NCBI GenBank assembly: GCA_903884425.1
Contig: CAISEP010000003.1
Coordinates: 186,001 to 250,000, forward strand
Direction: 5' to 3'
Source: an uncultured Caulobacterales bacterium
GTDB lineage: Bacteria > Pseudomonadota > Alphaproteobacteria > Caulobacterales > Caulobacteraceae
DNA: 64,000 nucleotides
Shown piece after piece: positions 8,662 through 18,309 of this stretch (within the stretch, counting starts at the first letter, position 1; each line of letters begins with the position of its first letter). The notes under the pieces are model-generated. The model was given only the letters and a program-made list of their open reading frames with translations, was not told where the DNA came from and ran no database searches. Made by a program: the position numbers and the translations under genes.

Positions 8662-8686
8662 GCAGGTCGTTGGTGGCTTTTGCCGC

Positions 8687-9847
8687 TTACCCCCCGGCCA
8701 ATCTCCGCGCCTTCGCCAGCCGCTCCACGCCCGCGTCCAGGGTGGTGTCCTTCTTGGCGTAGCACAGGCGCAGCACGGTCTTCACCGGGTCGCGGTCGTA
8801 GAAGGCCGAGACGGGGATGGTGGCCACCCCCGCTTCCTTCACCGCCAGCAGGGCGAAGGCGTCGTCGGCCATGTCGATCCCGGAGGCGGGCAGGTCGATG
8901 GTGAGGAAATAGGTGCCCTGGGATGGGGCCACGACGAAGCCCGCCTGTCGCAGCCCTTCGGTCAGCCGGTCGCGGGAGCGGCGGAACTCCCCCTGCATCC
9001 CGCTGAAATAGGCATCGTCCTTGGCAAGCCCCACGGCCACGGCGGCCTGCAGGGGCGGGGCGATGGTGAAGGTCAGGAACTGGTGCGCCTTGGCGATGGC
9101 CCGGGTGAGGGGGGGCGCCGCGATGGTCCAGCCGATCTTCCAGCCGGTGAGGGAGAAGATCTTGCCCGCCGAGCCGATCTTCACGCACCGGTCCGCCATG
9201 CCGGGCAGGGCGTGGAGGGGGACGAAGGGCGGGTCTCCGAATACGATCTCCTCCCACACCTCGTCGCAGATCGCGATCAGGTCGTGGCGGATGCAGGCGT
9301 CGGCCAGCAGCTGCAGCTGGTCCCGCCCATAGACCACGGCGGACGGGTTCAGGGGATTGTTGAAGATCACCAGCCGGGTGCGCTCGGTGATGGCCGCCTC
9401 CAGGGCCTCGGCGGTGATCCGCCAGTCCGGCGGGGCGAGGGTCACGAACTTCGCCACGCCGCCGGCCCGGCGCACCATGGGGGCATAGCTGTCATAGAGG
9501 GGCTGGAACATCACCACCTCGTCCCCCGGCTCGACCAGACCGAGGATGGCGGCGGCGAGGGCCTCGGTCGCTCCACAGGTGATCACCACCTGCGACGGGT
9601 CGATGTCGAGGCCCTGGCGGCGGCGATAGTGGGTGGCCACCGCCTCCCGCAGCACCGGCAGGCCCATCATGGAGGGGTACTGGTTGTCACCGTTCACCGC
9701 AGCTTCTGCGGCGGCCCGGCGGATGTCCTCCGGCCCCGGGTCGTCGGGAAAGCCCTGGCCGAGATTGACGGCATTGTGGTCCCGGGCAAGCCCGCTCATC
9801 ACCTCGAAGATGGTGGTGGGAAGCTCACCGAGCAGTCGGTTGGTCAC
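8687..9847 (-). CDS. PLP-dependent aminotransferase, class I/II
   Basis: A 386-residue fold-type I aminotransferase: AVNLGQGFPDDPGPEDIRRAA near the N-terminus, QVVITCGATEALAAAILGLVE, FNNPLNPSAVVY, AICDEVWEEIVF, and the PLP-lysine motif SAGKIFSLTGWKIGW, then VLRLCYAKKD. It is closest in style to kynurenine/methionine aminotransferases; the amino donor is not decidable here. The start is GTG at 9847, where GTGA overlaps the stop codon of the upstream glycosyltransferase by 4 bases, so translation is probably coupled. The frame is open further upstream to 9913, but that part overlaps the glycosyltransferase. Confidence 0.92.
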   Translation of the reverse strand: MTNRLLGELPTTIFEVMSGLARDHNAVNLGQGFPDDPGPEDIRRAAAEAAVNGDNQYPSMMGLPVLREAVATHYRRRQGLDIDPSQVVITCGATEALAAAILGLVEPGDEVVMFQPLYDSYAPMVRRAGGVAKFVTLAPPDWRITAEALEAAITERTRLVIFNNPLNPSAVVYGRDQLQLLADACIRHDLIAICDEVWEEIVFGDPPFVPLHALPGMADRCVKIGSAGKIFSLTGWKIGWTIAAPPLTRAIAKAHQFLTFTIAPPLQAAVAVGLAKDDAYFSGMQGEFRRSRDRLTEGLRQAGFVVAPSQGTYFLTIDLPASGIDMADDAFALLAVKEAGVATIPVSAFYDRDPVKTVLRLCYAKKDTTLDAGVERLAKARRLAGG

Positions 9848-11022
9848 GGCCGCTCGCGCACGAAGGGCAGGGGGGCGGCCGCGGGCCCGGCGGAAGGCCG
9901 TGTCACGCCGCACAGCTCCCCGTAGAGGGCCGACAGGCCGGAGAAGGTGGCGTGCCAGCCATACTGCTGCTCCGCCCGGGCGCGGGCGACGGTGCCGAGG
10001 GCGGCGGTGTCCCGCTCGAACAGGGCCCTGACCGCCTCGGCCATGGCTTCGGCCGTGGCGCGCCGGGCCAGCTGGCCCACATCCTCGTCCACCAGCTCGG
10101 CAATGCCGCCGGAGGCGACCCCGACCATGGGCAGGCCGCAGGCCATGGCCTCCAGCGCGATCAGGCCGAAGGGCTCCCGGTCATTGGCATGGACGAAGGC
10201 GTCGCAGCTGGACAGCAGGCGCGCCATCTCCCGCGGCTCCCGCACATAGTCGAGGAAGGTGGCATTCTCCTGCGGACGGCAGCCCTGGCCGGCATGGATC
10301 AGCAGCAGGTGATACTCGTCTCCCAGCAGGTCCATGGCCTCCAGCAGGACGTCCACGTTCTTCTCCCGGGCCGGACGACCGGCAAAGACCAGCAGGCGGG
10401 TGTCGGGGCCCAGCCCCAGCTCCGTGCGCAGGCGCTCCGGGTCGCGCCGGGACGGGCAGAACAGCTGGGTGTCGACGCCCAGGGGCTGCACATGGACATT
10501 GGACACCCCGGCCGCGTCCAGCCGGTCGGCAATGTGCCGGGACGGGGCCACGACCCGGTCGAAGCGGCGGAACAGGCGGGCCCAGCGGCGGCGCACCGGC
10601 GGCTCGGCCCAGCTGCCCAGATGCAGGGCGGCCAGGGCTGCGGGGTCGGAGTGGCAGAAGCCCACCACCGGCACGCCCAGCCGCTCTCCGGCATCCAGCG
10701 CCGCATGGCCGGGGCCGTAGGGGTCGCCCGCCTCGATCAGGTCGGGCTGCAGGCCGACCAGCAGGTCCGCCCAGCGCCGGGTCGAGGTGGGCCAGCGATA
10801 TCCGTCGCCGAAGGGCAGGCGCACGGCGGCCACGGTCTGGGTGCCCTTGCCGTTGTTGCCGGTGCTGTCGCCGGGGACGACCAGGGTGTGGCGGACCTGC
10901 GGGCGGTTCTCGGCCATCCAGGCGCGCTTGGCCAGCAGGTAGCGCTTCACGCCGCCGGAGCGGGGGGCGAACAGCATGGTCGTGTCCACCAGATGGGAGG
11001 TGCGCGCCCCCGGCCGTGCCAC
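9844..11022 (-). CDS. Glycosyltransferase family 4 (GT-B fold)
   Basis: About 392 residues. The N-terminal half begins TSHLVDTTMLFAPRSGGVKRYL, containing the acceptor-side GG loop. The C-terminal half has LGVDTQLFCPSRRDPERLR, LLVFAGRPAREKNVDVLLEA (donor-site motif) and HANDREPFGLIALEAMACG (the E-x7-E retaining GT4 motif). Such enzymes transfer a sugar from a nucleotide donor, often mannose, to a lipid or glycan. The start is uncertain: I give the GTG at 11022, just upstream of the conserved part, but the frame is open to 11172 and a TTG at 11109 has a better ribosome site (GGGGGACC). The aminotransferase overlaps its 3' end. Confidence 0.82.
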   Translation of the reverse strand: MARPGARTSHLVDTTMLFAPRSGGVKRYLLAKRAWMAENRPQVRHTLVVPGDSTGNNGKGTQTVAAVRLPFGDGYRWPTSTRRWADLLVGLQPDLIEAGDPYGPGHAALDAGERLGVPVVGFCHSDPAALAALHLGSWAEPPVRRRWARLFRRFDRVVAPSRHIADRLDAAGVSNVHVQPLGVDTQLFCPSRRDPERLRTELGLGPDTRLLVFAGRPAREKNVDVLLEAMDLLGDEYHLLLIHAGQGCRPQENATFLDYVREPREMARLLSSCDAFVHANDREPFGLIALEAMACGLPMVGVASGGIAELVDEDVGQLARRATAEAMAEAVRALFERDTAALGTVARARAEQQYGWHATFSGLSALYGELCGVTRPSAGPAAAPLPFVRERP

Positions 11023-11336
11023 GGACTCATTCCAGCCGGTCTGGACCTCGCCTTCCGGCGCATCGGCACCGGACGATACGCCCGCATCATAACGCCACTG
11101 CAGAACCAAGACGGTCCCCCATCCTCTGTCGTCCCGCCCACAGCAGGCGCCGGTCCCATCGGCCGTCGGCACGCGAGGACTGCCCCGCCACCGTCGGATA
11201 TTGCTCGGTCGAGATCAATCCCGCCCGACGCCGCAAGCGCGCCCCCGGCCCAAAGCTGGAGGCAGGTCTTGACCCGCGACACCGAAACGCCGACCACGGC
11301 TAATCCCGGCTTCAACCGACGTTCGGAGTCAAGAGC
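11023..11336. other. 314-base divergent region between glycosyltransferase and monooxygenase
   Basis: Part of this stretch may be coding if the glycosyltransferase starts upstream of 11022. The part from about 11180 to 11336 is non-coding on both strands and must hold two divergent promoters. I see TTGACC at about 11267 but no -10 hexamer at the usual spacing, and one GAGTC (GANTC) near 11325. GGAG before the monooxygenase GTG looks like its ribosome site. Confidence 0.4.
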
Positions 11337-12506
11337 GTGCGCGCAATTCTCATCGGCGGTGGCATCGGTGGTCTGGCTGCGGCGCTGGCCCTTGCCCGCC
11401 GCGGCGTGTCCGTCACCGTCCTGGAAAGATCGCCCGTTCTGGGCGAGGCCGGGGCCGGTCTGCAGCTCGGCCCCAATGCGACCCGGGTGCTGTTCGACCT
11501 GGGGCTCGGGGAAACCCTTGTCGCCAAGGCCTTTGCGCCGGAGGCCGCGGAGATCCGCGCGGCGACGGATCAGCGTCTGCTGCTGCGCAATGCGCTGGGG
11601 ACCACGGCGGAGGCCCGCTGGGGGGCGCCCTATCTGCAGCTCCACCGGGCGGATCTGCAGGCGCTGCTGCACGACGCGGTTCTGGCCGCCGGCTGCGCGG
11701 TGAGGCTGGGCGCCTCGGTCTTGCGCATCGAACAGGACACCGACCGCGTCCGCGTGATTCTGTCCGACGGAACGGCGCTCGAGGCCGATCTCGCGGTGGG
11801 TGCCGATGGTGTCCGCTCCGGGGTCCGCCAGGCCCTGTTCGGCGACGGCGCGCCGCGCTTCACCGGGCAGGTGGCGTGGCGGGGCGTCGTGCCGATCGAC
11901 CGCCTCGCGCCGGGCATGGTTCCACCCGTCGCGGCGGTCTGGGCCGGGCGGGGGCGGCACTTCGTCCACTATTATGTCCGGGGCGGGCAGGCGGTGAACT
12001 TCGTCGGCGTGGTTGAGCGCGACTGGCGGGAGGAGAGCTGGACCGAACCGGGGGACCCGGCCGAGCTGCAGGCGGACTTTGCCGGCTGGCCGCCGGTGGT
12101 GCGGGCCATCTGCGCGGCGGCGACAACGCCCTTCCGCTGGGCCCTGTTCGACCGGCCGCCGCTGCCCGCCTGGACGAAGGGGCGGGTCACCCTGCTGGGG
12201 GATGCGGCCCATCCGATGCTGCCCTTTCTCGCCCAGGGCGCGGCCATGGCCATCGAGGATGCGGCGGTCCTGTCCCATCGCCTCGAGGCGGCCGCGGACG
12301 TGCCTCAGGCCCTGAAGGCCTACGAGCAGGACCGGCTGGCGCGCACCCGCCGGGTCCAGGCGGCCTCGCGCTTCAATGCCCGGCTGTTCCACCTGCCGCC
12401 GGTGCTGGAGCGGGCCGCCTTCCTGGCCGCCGGGGTCGCGGACAGCCTTCATCCCGCAGGCACGGCCGCGCGGTTCGACTGGCTCTACGGCTACAAGGCC
12501 CCCTGA
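11337..12506 (+). CDS. FAD-dependent monooxygenase (salicylate hydroxylase / PHBH-like)
   Basis: A 389-residue class A flavoprotein monooxygenase. The N-terminal dinucleotide-binding motif is LIGGGIGGLAAALALARRG with acidic end VLERSP. The mid-protein DG motif is ADLAVGADGVRSGVR, and the third FAD motif is GRVTLLGDAAHPMLPFLAQG. These enzymes use NAD(P)H and O2 to hydroxylate aromatic or related substrates; the substrate is not evident. The GTG start at 11337 has GGAG 8 bases upstream. Its last 16 bases overlap the convergent EAL gene. Confidence 0.9.
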   Translation: MRAILIGGGIGGLAAALALARRGVSVTVLERSPVLGEAGAGLQLGPNATRVLFDLGLGETLVAKAFAPEAAEIRAATDQRLLLRNALGTTAEARWGAPYLQLHRADLQALLHDAVLAAGCAVRLGASVLRIEQDTDRVRVILSDGTALEADLAVGADGVRSGVRQALFGDGAPRFTGQVAWRGVVPIDRLAPGMVPPVAAVWAGRGRHFVHYYVRGGQAVNFVGVVERDWREESWTEPGDPAELQADFAGWPPVVRAICAAATTPFRWALFDRPPLPAWTKGRVTLLGDAAHPMLPFLAQGAAMAIEDAAVLSHRLEAAADVPQALKAYEQDRLARTRRVQAASRFNARLFHLPPVLERAAFLAAGVADSLHPAGTAARFDWLYGYKAP

Positions 12507-14215
12507 AGCGTCCCGTCCGGGGCCGCCGGCCCGGCGAGGGCGTGCGCGACGGCATAGACTTCCGCCTCCTCGGCGCACAAGGGCGGGGCATAGCCGAAGC
12601 CCTGGCCGTACTGGCAGCCCAGCTCCAGCAGGTCGCGGGCGGCGGCCGGGGTCTCGATCCCCTCGGCGATCACGTCGAGGCCGAAGTCCCGGGCCAGCGC
12701 CACCACCGACCGCACGATCTTGGCCGACCCCTCGTTGCTGCCCATGGTCCGGACGAAATAGCGGTCGATCTTGAGGGTCGAGATCGGCAGCCGGGCCAGC
12801 CACGACAGGGAGGAATAGCCCATGCCGAAGTCGTCCAGGCTGACCGTGGCACCGGCCGCGCGCAGGTCGGCCAGCAGGAGGGCCGCCCGGTCCGGGTCGC
12901 GCATGACCTCGCCTTCGGTGATCTCGATCTTCAAGACGCCGGGCGCGAGGCCGTGGCGGCGGATCACGGCGGCCACGTCCTGCACCACCGAGCTGCGCTC
13001 CAGATCCGCCGTGGTCAGGTTCACGCTGACGGACAGGTCTTCCGGCATGCGGGGATCGGCGCGCCACAGGGCGATCTGGCGGCAGGCCGCGCCCACCATG
13101 AACCGGCCGAAATCCGCCATCAGGCCGGTCTCGCTGACCATCCCCATGAAGTCATCGGGGGGGATCAGGCCGCGGCGGGGATGACGCCAGCGGGCCAGGG
13201 CCTCGAACCCCGCCAGACGGCCGTCACCGAGACGGATCACCGGCTGGTAGAAGGGCTCGATCTCGCCCCGGACCAGGGCCCCGCGCAGGTCGTCCTCCAG
13301 GGTCAGGCGGGTCAGGCTGTCATGGCCGTGGGCCGCGTCCTGTCCCGACAGCCGGGCTCGGGAGGCGATCTTGGCCAGACCCAGCGCGGCCTCGGCGCGA
13401 CGCAGCATGTCCTGCGGGCCGGGGCCGTCGAGGGGGGCGGGCGCGGCCTCGCCGGTCTCGAGAGTGGGATGCAGGGTCAGCTCGTCCAGCTGCATCGGAT
13501 GTTCCATGGCCGTCCGCAGCCGCCGGGCCGCGTCGGGATCGTCCCCCGGCACCACTACGGCAAAGGTGTTGTCTCCCACCCGCGCCGGAAGCGCACCCTC
13601 GCCGAAGGCCTCGGTCAGTCGCCGGGCGAGGGTGGCCAGGACCTTGTCGGTGAGGGCAAAGCCCAGCGCCTCGTTCATCCGCCGCACCCGGGCCACGTCC
13701 GCCACCACCACCCGCAGCTTCGGCGACACGTCGAGGCGGACGGCCAGGGCCTGCAGGAAACCGGACCGGGTGTAGAGGCCGGTCAGGGCGTCCCGCTCCC
13801 GGCGGTCCGGGGTCCCGGCGACGGCGGCGGGGTCCGCATCGGTCCAGTCGGCGGGCAGCACCACGCCCGCACAGGCCGCCCCATCCTCCAGCCAGCGTCC
13901 CCGCCAGGCACTGGAGCGGCCGCTGAGGGTGGTGAGGTCCAGGCGAACCGAGGCACCCGACAGGCCGGGGGTCTGCAGGCTGCGCAGGGCCTCCGCACCG
14001 GCGGGGGTCATGAACCGGGCCAGGGCCCCGACGCCGGCGCGGGCTCCCAGGCCCTGGAGCCCCAGATCGGCCACGGGCCCGGACAGCCTCAGGCGATCCT
14101 CGCGGGCGTCATAGTGGAACAGCACCACGCCTGCCCGGCCGACGGCGGCGGCAAGGCCGGAGGTCCCCGCAACAGGGGCGGGACGCCCCCTCCGGGACGG
14201 GATCGGCCTTGGCAT
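12491..14215 (-). CDS. c-di-GMP phosphodiesterase: PAS-like, degenerate GGDEF, intact EAL
   Basis: A 574-residue protein. Residues about 20-125 look like a PAS-type sensor (AGVVLFHYDAREDRLRLSG). From about 135, a GGDEF domain (RERDALTGLYTRSGFLQAL) has lost its active site: GDNTF stands where GG[DE]EF is expected. From about 315 an EAL domain keeps the metal and catalytic residues: FEALARW, SVNLTTADL, KIEITEGEVM, LDDFGMGYSS, LKIDRYFV, IAEGIET and QGFGYAPPL. It should hydrolyse c-di-GMP. Known: Caulobacter PdeA has the same order, and its inactive GGDEF binds GTP as an activator. Inference: a PdeA-like regulator of the motile-to-sessile switch. The GNAT gene ends 7 bases upstream of its start. 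Confidence 0.9.
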   Translation of the reverse strand: MPRPIPSRRGRPAPVAGTSGLAAAVGRAGVVLFHYDAREDRLRLSGPVADLGLQGLGARAGVGALARFMTPAGAEALRSLQTPGLSGASVRLDLTTLSGRSSAWRGRWLEDGAACAGVVLPADWTDADPAAVAGTPDRRERDALTGLYTRSGFLQALAVRLDVSPKLRVVVADVARVRRMNEALGFALTDKVLATLARRLTEAFGEGALPARVGDNTFAVVVPGDDPDAARRLRTAMEHPMQLDELTLHPTLETGEAAPAPLDGPGPQDMLRRAEAALGLAKIASRARLSGQDAAHGHDSLTRLTLEDDLRGALVRGEIEPFYQPVIRLGDGRLAGFEALARWRHPRRGLIPPDDFMGMVSETGLMADFGRFMVGAACRQIALWRADPRMPEDLSVSVNLTTADLERSSVVQDVAAVIRRHGLAPGVLKIEITEGEVMRDPDRAALLLADLRAAGATVSLDDFGMGYSSLSWLARLPISTLKIDRYFVRTMGSNEGSAKIVRSVVALARDFGLDVIAEGIETPAAARDLLELGCQYGQGFGYAPPLCAEEAEVYAVAHALAGPAAPDGTLQGAL

Positions 14216-14222
14216 GCTCAGT

Positions 14223-14831
14223 CTATCCGTCGAAGGGTCGAAGGTCCTCGTCGGGATGGTCGCCGCGGACCAGTCCGAACAACAAGTGATCGCGCCAGAC
14301 CCCGTTAATTTTCAGATAAGCCCGGGCCAGACCCTCCTCCTGGAACCCGGCCCTACGCAGGAGGCGGCTGGAGGCGTCGTTCTCCGGGCAGCAGGCAGCC
14401 TCGATCCGGTGAAGGCCGAGGGTATAGAGGGCAAAACGCAGGACCGTGCGGGTGGCGTCCAGGGTGTGGCCCTGTCGGGCATGGCCCCGGCCGACCCAGT
14501 AGCCCACGGCCGCCGACTGGCTGACCCCCCGGCGCACGTCCCGCAGGTTGATCCCGCCCACCAGGGCATCGTCGTCCCGGCGGAAGACGAAGAAGGCATA
14601 GCCCAGCCCCAGGTCGAAATCCCGGTTGTAGATGGACAGGCGGCGGCGGAAGGCCCCCCGGGTCAGGTCGTCGGCGGGCCAGGTGGGTTCCCACGGCTGC
14701 AGGAACTCCCGGCTGCTGCGGCGCAGTTCCGCCCAGTCGGAATAGTCGGCCATGCGCGGGGCGCGCAGCATGACACCCTCTCCGGAGAGGGTGAGGGAGG
14801 GTTCCTGCACGAGCCAGTCGAGTACGGCCAT
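14223..14831 (-). CDS. GNAT acetyltransferase, RimJ/RimL type
   Basis: A 202-residue GNAT-fold protein resembling ribosomal-protein N-acetyltransferases: GVMLRAPRMADYSDWAELR, LQPWEPTWPADDLTRGAFRRR, VGGINLRDVRRG, AVGYWVGRGHARQGHTLDA (acetyl-CoA loop R-x-x-G-x-T), HRIEAACCPENDASSRLLRRAGF. The target protein is unknown. The start is set at ATG 14831 (MAVLDWLVQEPSL); the frame is open to 14945, but that would run into rnhA. The EAL gene follows after 7 bases, so they may share a transcript. Confidence 0.87.
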   Translation of the reverse strand: MAVLDWLVQEPSLTLSGEGVMLRAPRMADYSDWAELRRSSREFLQPWEPTWPADDLTRGAFRRRLSIYNRDFDLGLGYAFFVFRRDDDALVGGINLRDVRRGVSQSAAVGYWVGRGHARQGHTLDATRTVLRFALYTLGLHRIEAACCPENDASSRLLRRAGFQEEGLARAYLKINGVWRDHLLFGLVRGDHPDEDLRPFDG

Positions 14832-14898
14832 GGTCCGATCATAAGCCGAAGTCGCCGCCTTCGTCATCTGCCGGGTTCCGGCGATGCGATCGGCGGTG

Positions 14899-15345
14899 TC
14901 AGCGTCCGGGGCGGGTGGTTTCCAGCCCCTGGCGGGCCAGGGCATCGGCGCGCTCGTTCAGGGGGTGACCGGCATGGCCCTTGACCCAGTGCCAGCTGAC
15001 CTCGTGCCGGGACCGGGCCAGGTCCAGCCTCTGCCACAGGTCGGCGTTCTTCACCGGCTCCTTCGCCGCGGTTTTCCAGCCCCGCTTCTTCCAGCCGGCC
15101 AGCCATTCGGTGATGCCCTGGCGCAGGTACTGGCTGTCGGTGTGCAACTCCACCCGGCAGGGCTTGTTGAGGGTCTCCAGCGCCTGGATGGCGGCCATCA
15201 TTTCCATGCGGTTGTTGGTGGTGGCGGGATCGCCGCCGCAGATCTCCCGCTCATGGACGCCGGACATCAGGATGGCCCCCCAGCCGCCCGGGCCCGGGTT
15301 CCCGCTGCAGGCCCCGTCGGTATAGATGATCACCTTCGGCGTCAT
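14899..15345 (-). CDS. rnhA: Ribonuclease HI
   Basis: A 148-residue RNase HI that cuts the RNA strand of RNA-DNA hybrids, for example R-loops and primers. The catalytic acids are in place: [16 protein letters not shown] (Asp10), [10 protein letters not shown] (Glu48), [11 protein letters not shown] (Asp70) and NERADALAR (Asp134), with the basic handle region WKKRGWKTA. Length matches E. coli RnhA (155). The ATG at 15343-15345 overlaps the thrB stop by 4 bases, indicating coupled translation. Confidence 0.96.
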   Translation of the reverse strand: MTPKVIIYTDGACSGNPGPGGWGAILMSGVHEREICGGDPATTNNRMEMMAAIQALETLNKPCRVELHTDSQYLRQGITEWLAGWKKRGWKTAAKEPVKNADLWQRLDLARSRHEVSWHWVKGHAGHPLNERADALARQGLETTRPGR

Positions 15346-16310
15346 CGCTGCACGCCATAGGCGGCGGGATCACCGGCATGGGCCCGGTGGAAGGCGAGCT
15401 TGGCGGCGTATTCCATGGGGTCCTTCGGCTTGACCAGGGCACCGGGCGGGGTCGAGCCCCAGTCGATCAGCCGCGTCAGGAAGAAGCGCAGGGCCGCCCC
15501 CCGGGCCAGCACCGGCAGGGCCGCGACCTCGGCATCGCTCAGCCGGCGGTGGGTCTCGTAGCCTTCGATCATGGCCCGGGCGTGGGGCAGGCTGAGACTG
15601 CCGTCCGGCCGGTGGCACCAGGAATTCAGGCAGACCGCCAGGTCATAGGCGATGATGTCGTTGCAGGCGAAATAGAAGTCGATCACCGCCGAGAAGCTGT
15701 CCTCGATGAAGAAGGCATTGTCGGGAAACAGGTCCGCATGGATCACGCCCACCGGCAGGTCGGTCGGCCAGAGCCGCGCCACCGCCACCAGGTCGTCTGC
15801 GATCAGGCGGTCGAGGCCCGGTTGCAGGGTGTCCGCCTCGGCGGCATGGGGGGCAAAGAGACCGGCCCAGCTGGCCTGTCCCAGGCTGTTGGGCCGGGTG
15901 CCGGTGAAGTCGGCGGAGGCGTCGTGCATCCGGGCAAGGCCGGCACCCAGTTCCCGGCAGTGGACGGGGGTCGGCGCGCTGACCGAGACGCCGGGCAGGA
16001 AGCTGACCATGGCGGCGGGGCGACCCTGCAGGGTCTTCAGCATCCGGCCCGCCCGGTCCTGCTGCGGCAGGGGGCTGGGAAATCCCTTTGCGGCCAAATG
16101 TCGCATCAATCCGAGAAAATAGGGCAGGTCCGCCGCCGAGACCCGCCGCTCGTAGAGGGTCAGGATGAACCGGGCCCGGTCGGTGTCCACCAGGTAGTTG
16201 GAGTTCTCCACCCCCTCGGCAATGCCCTTGCAGGCCCGCAGGCGGCCGAGGTCGTAGTCGGCGAGGAAGGCGGCGAGGTCCGAGTCGGTGATGTGGGTAT
16301 AGACGGCCAT
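15342..16310 (-). CDS. thrB: Homoserine kinase, APH-fold (ThrB type II)
   Basis: A 322-residue kinase of the aminoglycoside-phosphotransferase fold, as used for homoserine phosphorylation (threonine synthesis) in alphaproteobacteria and pseudomonads. [20 protein letters not shown] at the start and [15 protein letters not shown] (nucleotide loop) are characteristic. The catalytic loop is [14 protein letters not shown] and the metal loop [10 protein letters not shown]. It overlaps rnhA by 4 bases, a pairing known from related genomes. ispH lies 70 bases upstream on the same strand. Confidence 0.93.
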   Translation of the reverse strand: MAVYTHITDSDLAAFLADYDLGRLRACKGIAEGVENSNYLVDTDRARFILTLYERRVSAADLPYFLGLMRHLAAKGFPSPLPQQDRAGRMLKTLQGRPAAMVSFLPGVSVSAPTPVHCRELGAGLARMHDASADFTGTRPNSLGQASWAGLFAPHAAEADTLQPGLDRLIADDLVAVARLWPTDLPVGVIHADLFPDNAFFIEDSFSAVIDFYFACNDIIAYDLAVCLNSWCHRPDGSLSLPHARAMIEGYETHRRLSDAEVAALPVLARGAALRFFLTRLIDWGSTPPGALVKPKDPMEYAAKLAFHRAHAGDPAAYGVQR

Positions 16311-16380
16311 GCCGCTTGATCGTCGGGCGGACCCCGGCGGTCAAGGGGCCACGCGCGGCTGAGGGTCGGTCGGGAGGCGG

Positions 16381-17361
16381 TCAGTCCGCCTCTGTCAGCA
16401 GCCGGGGCAGCTTGAAGGTCACTGTCTCCCGGACTGCGCCCTGTTCCTCCACCGTCACGTCGAAGGCCTGGGCGAAGTGATCCAGCACCCCGTCCACCAA
16501 CACCTCCGGCGCCGAGGCCCCGGCGGTCAGCCCCACCCGCCGCACGTCCACCAGCCAGGCGGGATCGATGTCCTCGGCGCTGTCCACCAGATAGGCCTGG
16601 CGGGCCCCGCTGCGCACGGCGACTTCCACCAGCCGCTGGGAGTTGGACGAGCGCTTCGAGCCGACCACGAGCACCAGGTCACAGCCCGGCGCGATGCGCT
16701 TCACCGCCTCCTGCCGGTTGGTGGTGGCATAGCAGATGTCCTCCCGATGGGGCGAAACCACCTGCGGAAAGCGGGCCTTCAGGGCGGCGACGATCTCCGT
16801 CGTGTCGTCCACCGACAGGGTCGTCTGGGTGACGAAGGCGAGATTGCCGGGGTCCCTCGGCTGCAGGGCGGCCACGTCGTCCACCGTCTCCACCAGGGTG
16901 ATGGCCCCGTCCGGCAGCTGGCCCAGGGTGCCGATCACCTCGGGGTGTCCGGCGTGGCCGATGAGCACGATCTCCCGACCGGCGTCGTGGTGACGCTCCG
17001 CATCCAGGTGGACCTTGGAGACCAGCGGGCAGGTGGCGTCGAGGAACAGCAGGTCCCGGGAGCGGGCCGCCGCCGGCACCGCCTTGGGCACCCCGTGGGC
17101 GGAGAAGACCACCGGCCGGTCGTCCGGGCACTGGTCCAGCTCGGTGACGAACACCGCGCCCATGGCCCGCAGGCGCTCCACCACATAGCGGTTATGGACG
17201 ATCTCGTGGCGCACATAGACCGGCGCGCCGAACTTCTCGAGGGCGCGTTCCACGATCTGGATCGCCCGGTCCACGCCGGCACAGAAACCCCGCGGGCTGG
17301 CCAGCCGGATGGTCAGGGGCGCGCGGGGCGCGGGCGGAACAGGGGAGGGGGGCGCAGTCAT
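16381..17361 (-). CDS. ispH: 4-hydroxy-3-methylbut-2-enyl diphosphate reductase
   Basis: Last enzyme of the MEP isoprenoid pathway; it makes IPP and DMAPP using a [4Fe-4S] cluster. The 326-residue protein has the three cluster cysteines in [25 protein letters not shown] and [10 protein letters not shown], plus [19 protein letters not shown], the [10 protein letters not shown] motif and [12 protein letters not shown] proline-rich extension of about 15 residues precedes the family start. It is divergent from the secreted hypothetical gene. Confidence 0.96.
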   Translation of the reverse strand: MTAPPSPVPPAPRAPLTIRLASPRGFCAGVDRAIQIVERALEKFGAPVYVRHEIVHNRYVVERLRAMGAVFVTELDQCPDDRPVVFSAHGVPKAVPAAARSRDLLFLDATCPLVSKVHLDAERHHDAGREIVLIGHAGHPEVIGTLGQLPDGAITLVETVDDVAALQPRDPGNLAFVTQTTLSVDDTTEIVAALKARFPQVVSPHREDICYATTNRQEAVKRIAPGCDLVLVVGSKRSSNSQRLVEVAVRSGARQAYLVDSAEDIDPAWLVDVRRVGLTAGASAPEVLVDGVLDHFAQAFDVTVEEQGAVRETVTFKLPRLLTEAD

Positions 17362-17518
17362 GCGGCGAACTTAAGGCCGCCACCGGCCCGGCGCCAGCGG
17401 TGTTGCAGGCTTGTCGCTCAGGTTTGATTGCGGGGCGGGCGCGAAGTGGATAAAGGACATGCCAGTGACCCACGCGCCCTTCTTCTGCAGTCCAGCGCGG
17501 CCGACCCGGATCTTGCTC

Positions 17519-18283
17519 ATGCGTCGTCTCCTGTTCGCCCTTCTCGGCATCGGCCTCATGGTCGCGGTCCCGACCTCGAAGAGCTATGCCCAGTCGCGTA
17601 GCCAGCAGGAAGACGACGAGCGCCGCAAGGCCGAGGACGAGGCCGACAAGAAGAAGAAGCAGAAGGAAAAGGAATGGTCCCTCGGCCAGGCCCCGCTGCC
17701 GAAGATCAATGCCGCGGGACCGTGCCCGTTCGTGCGCGTCCTCTATGATGCCGGGCGCTATGTGGAGCTGAAGGCAAACAAGGAGTCCGTGGAGGCCGTC
17801 GGCTATACCGGCGAGATCGAGGGGGTCCGCGCGTCGTGCAGCTACAAGGGGGCCGAGCCGATCAAGATGAAGATCGCGGTGGGCTTTGCGCTCGGCCGCG
17901 GGGCCCAGGCGGCCGGCCAGTCGAAGGACTATCGCTACTGGGTGGCGGTGACCCTGCGCAACCGGGCGGTGCTGGCCAAGGAGTATTTCAACCTCCACGC
18001 CAATTTCAAGCCGGGCGAGGACCGCATGCTGATGGTCGACAATCTGGACGGGATCGAGATTCCCCGGGCCACGGCCACGGTGAACGGCGCGAACTTCGAA
18101 GTGCTGGTCGGCTTTGACGTGACGCCGGAAATGGCGGCCTTCAATCGCGACGGCAAGCGGTTCCGCATGAACGCCTTCAGCTCCGCGACCGCCAAGGCTG
18201 CGACCCCGCCGACCACCCCGCCGGCCCCCCCGGCCGCCGCCGCACCCGCGGCCGCCCCGGCTGCGGCCGCCGCGCCCAAATAG
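17519..18283 (+). CDS. Secreted hypothetical protein with charged linker and Pro/Ala-rich tail
   Basis: A 254-residue exported protein of unknown function. The signal peptide is [20 protein letters not shown], with likely cleavage at SYA-Q near residue 25. A very charged stretch follows ([20 protein letters not shown]), then a compact domain from about residue 60 ([53 protein letters not shown]) and a C-terminal tail made almost only of Ala, Pro and Thr. I chose the ATG at 17519 because the frame upstream to 17411 adds no signal-like sequence. The two Cys in the domain could form a disulfide. Similar proteins seem to be shared among Caulobacterales. argS follows after 26 bases, possibly co-transcribed. 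Confidence 0.8.
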   Translation: MRRLLFALLGIGLMVAVPTSKSYAQSRSQQEDDERRKAEDEADKKKKQKEKEWSLGQAPLPKINAAGPCPFVRVLYDAGRYVELKANKESVEAVGYTGEIEGVRASCSYKGAEPIKMKIAVGFALGRGAQAAGQSKDYRYWVAVTLRNRAVLAKEYFNLHANFKPGEDRMLMVDNLDGIEIPRATATVNGANFEVLVGFDVTPEMAAFNRDGKRFRMNAFSSATAKAATPPTTPPAPPAAAAPAAAPAAAAAPK

Positions 18284-18309
18284 ACGTCAAGACCCAGGCA
18301 CGCAGCGCC

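Noticed and set aside
7641-8686. Mobile element carrying the AT-rich gene
   Set aside because: No transposase, integrase, target-site duplication or terminal repeats are visible on either side; the two 12-mers are both upstream and are palindromes, not element ends.
10947-13067. A 706-codon minus-strand frame over the FAD monooxygenase and neighbours
   Set aside because: It covers parts of three recognised genes in other frames, and its sequence is low-complexity Arg/Gly/Pro without motifs.
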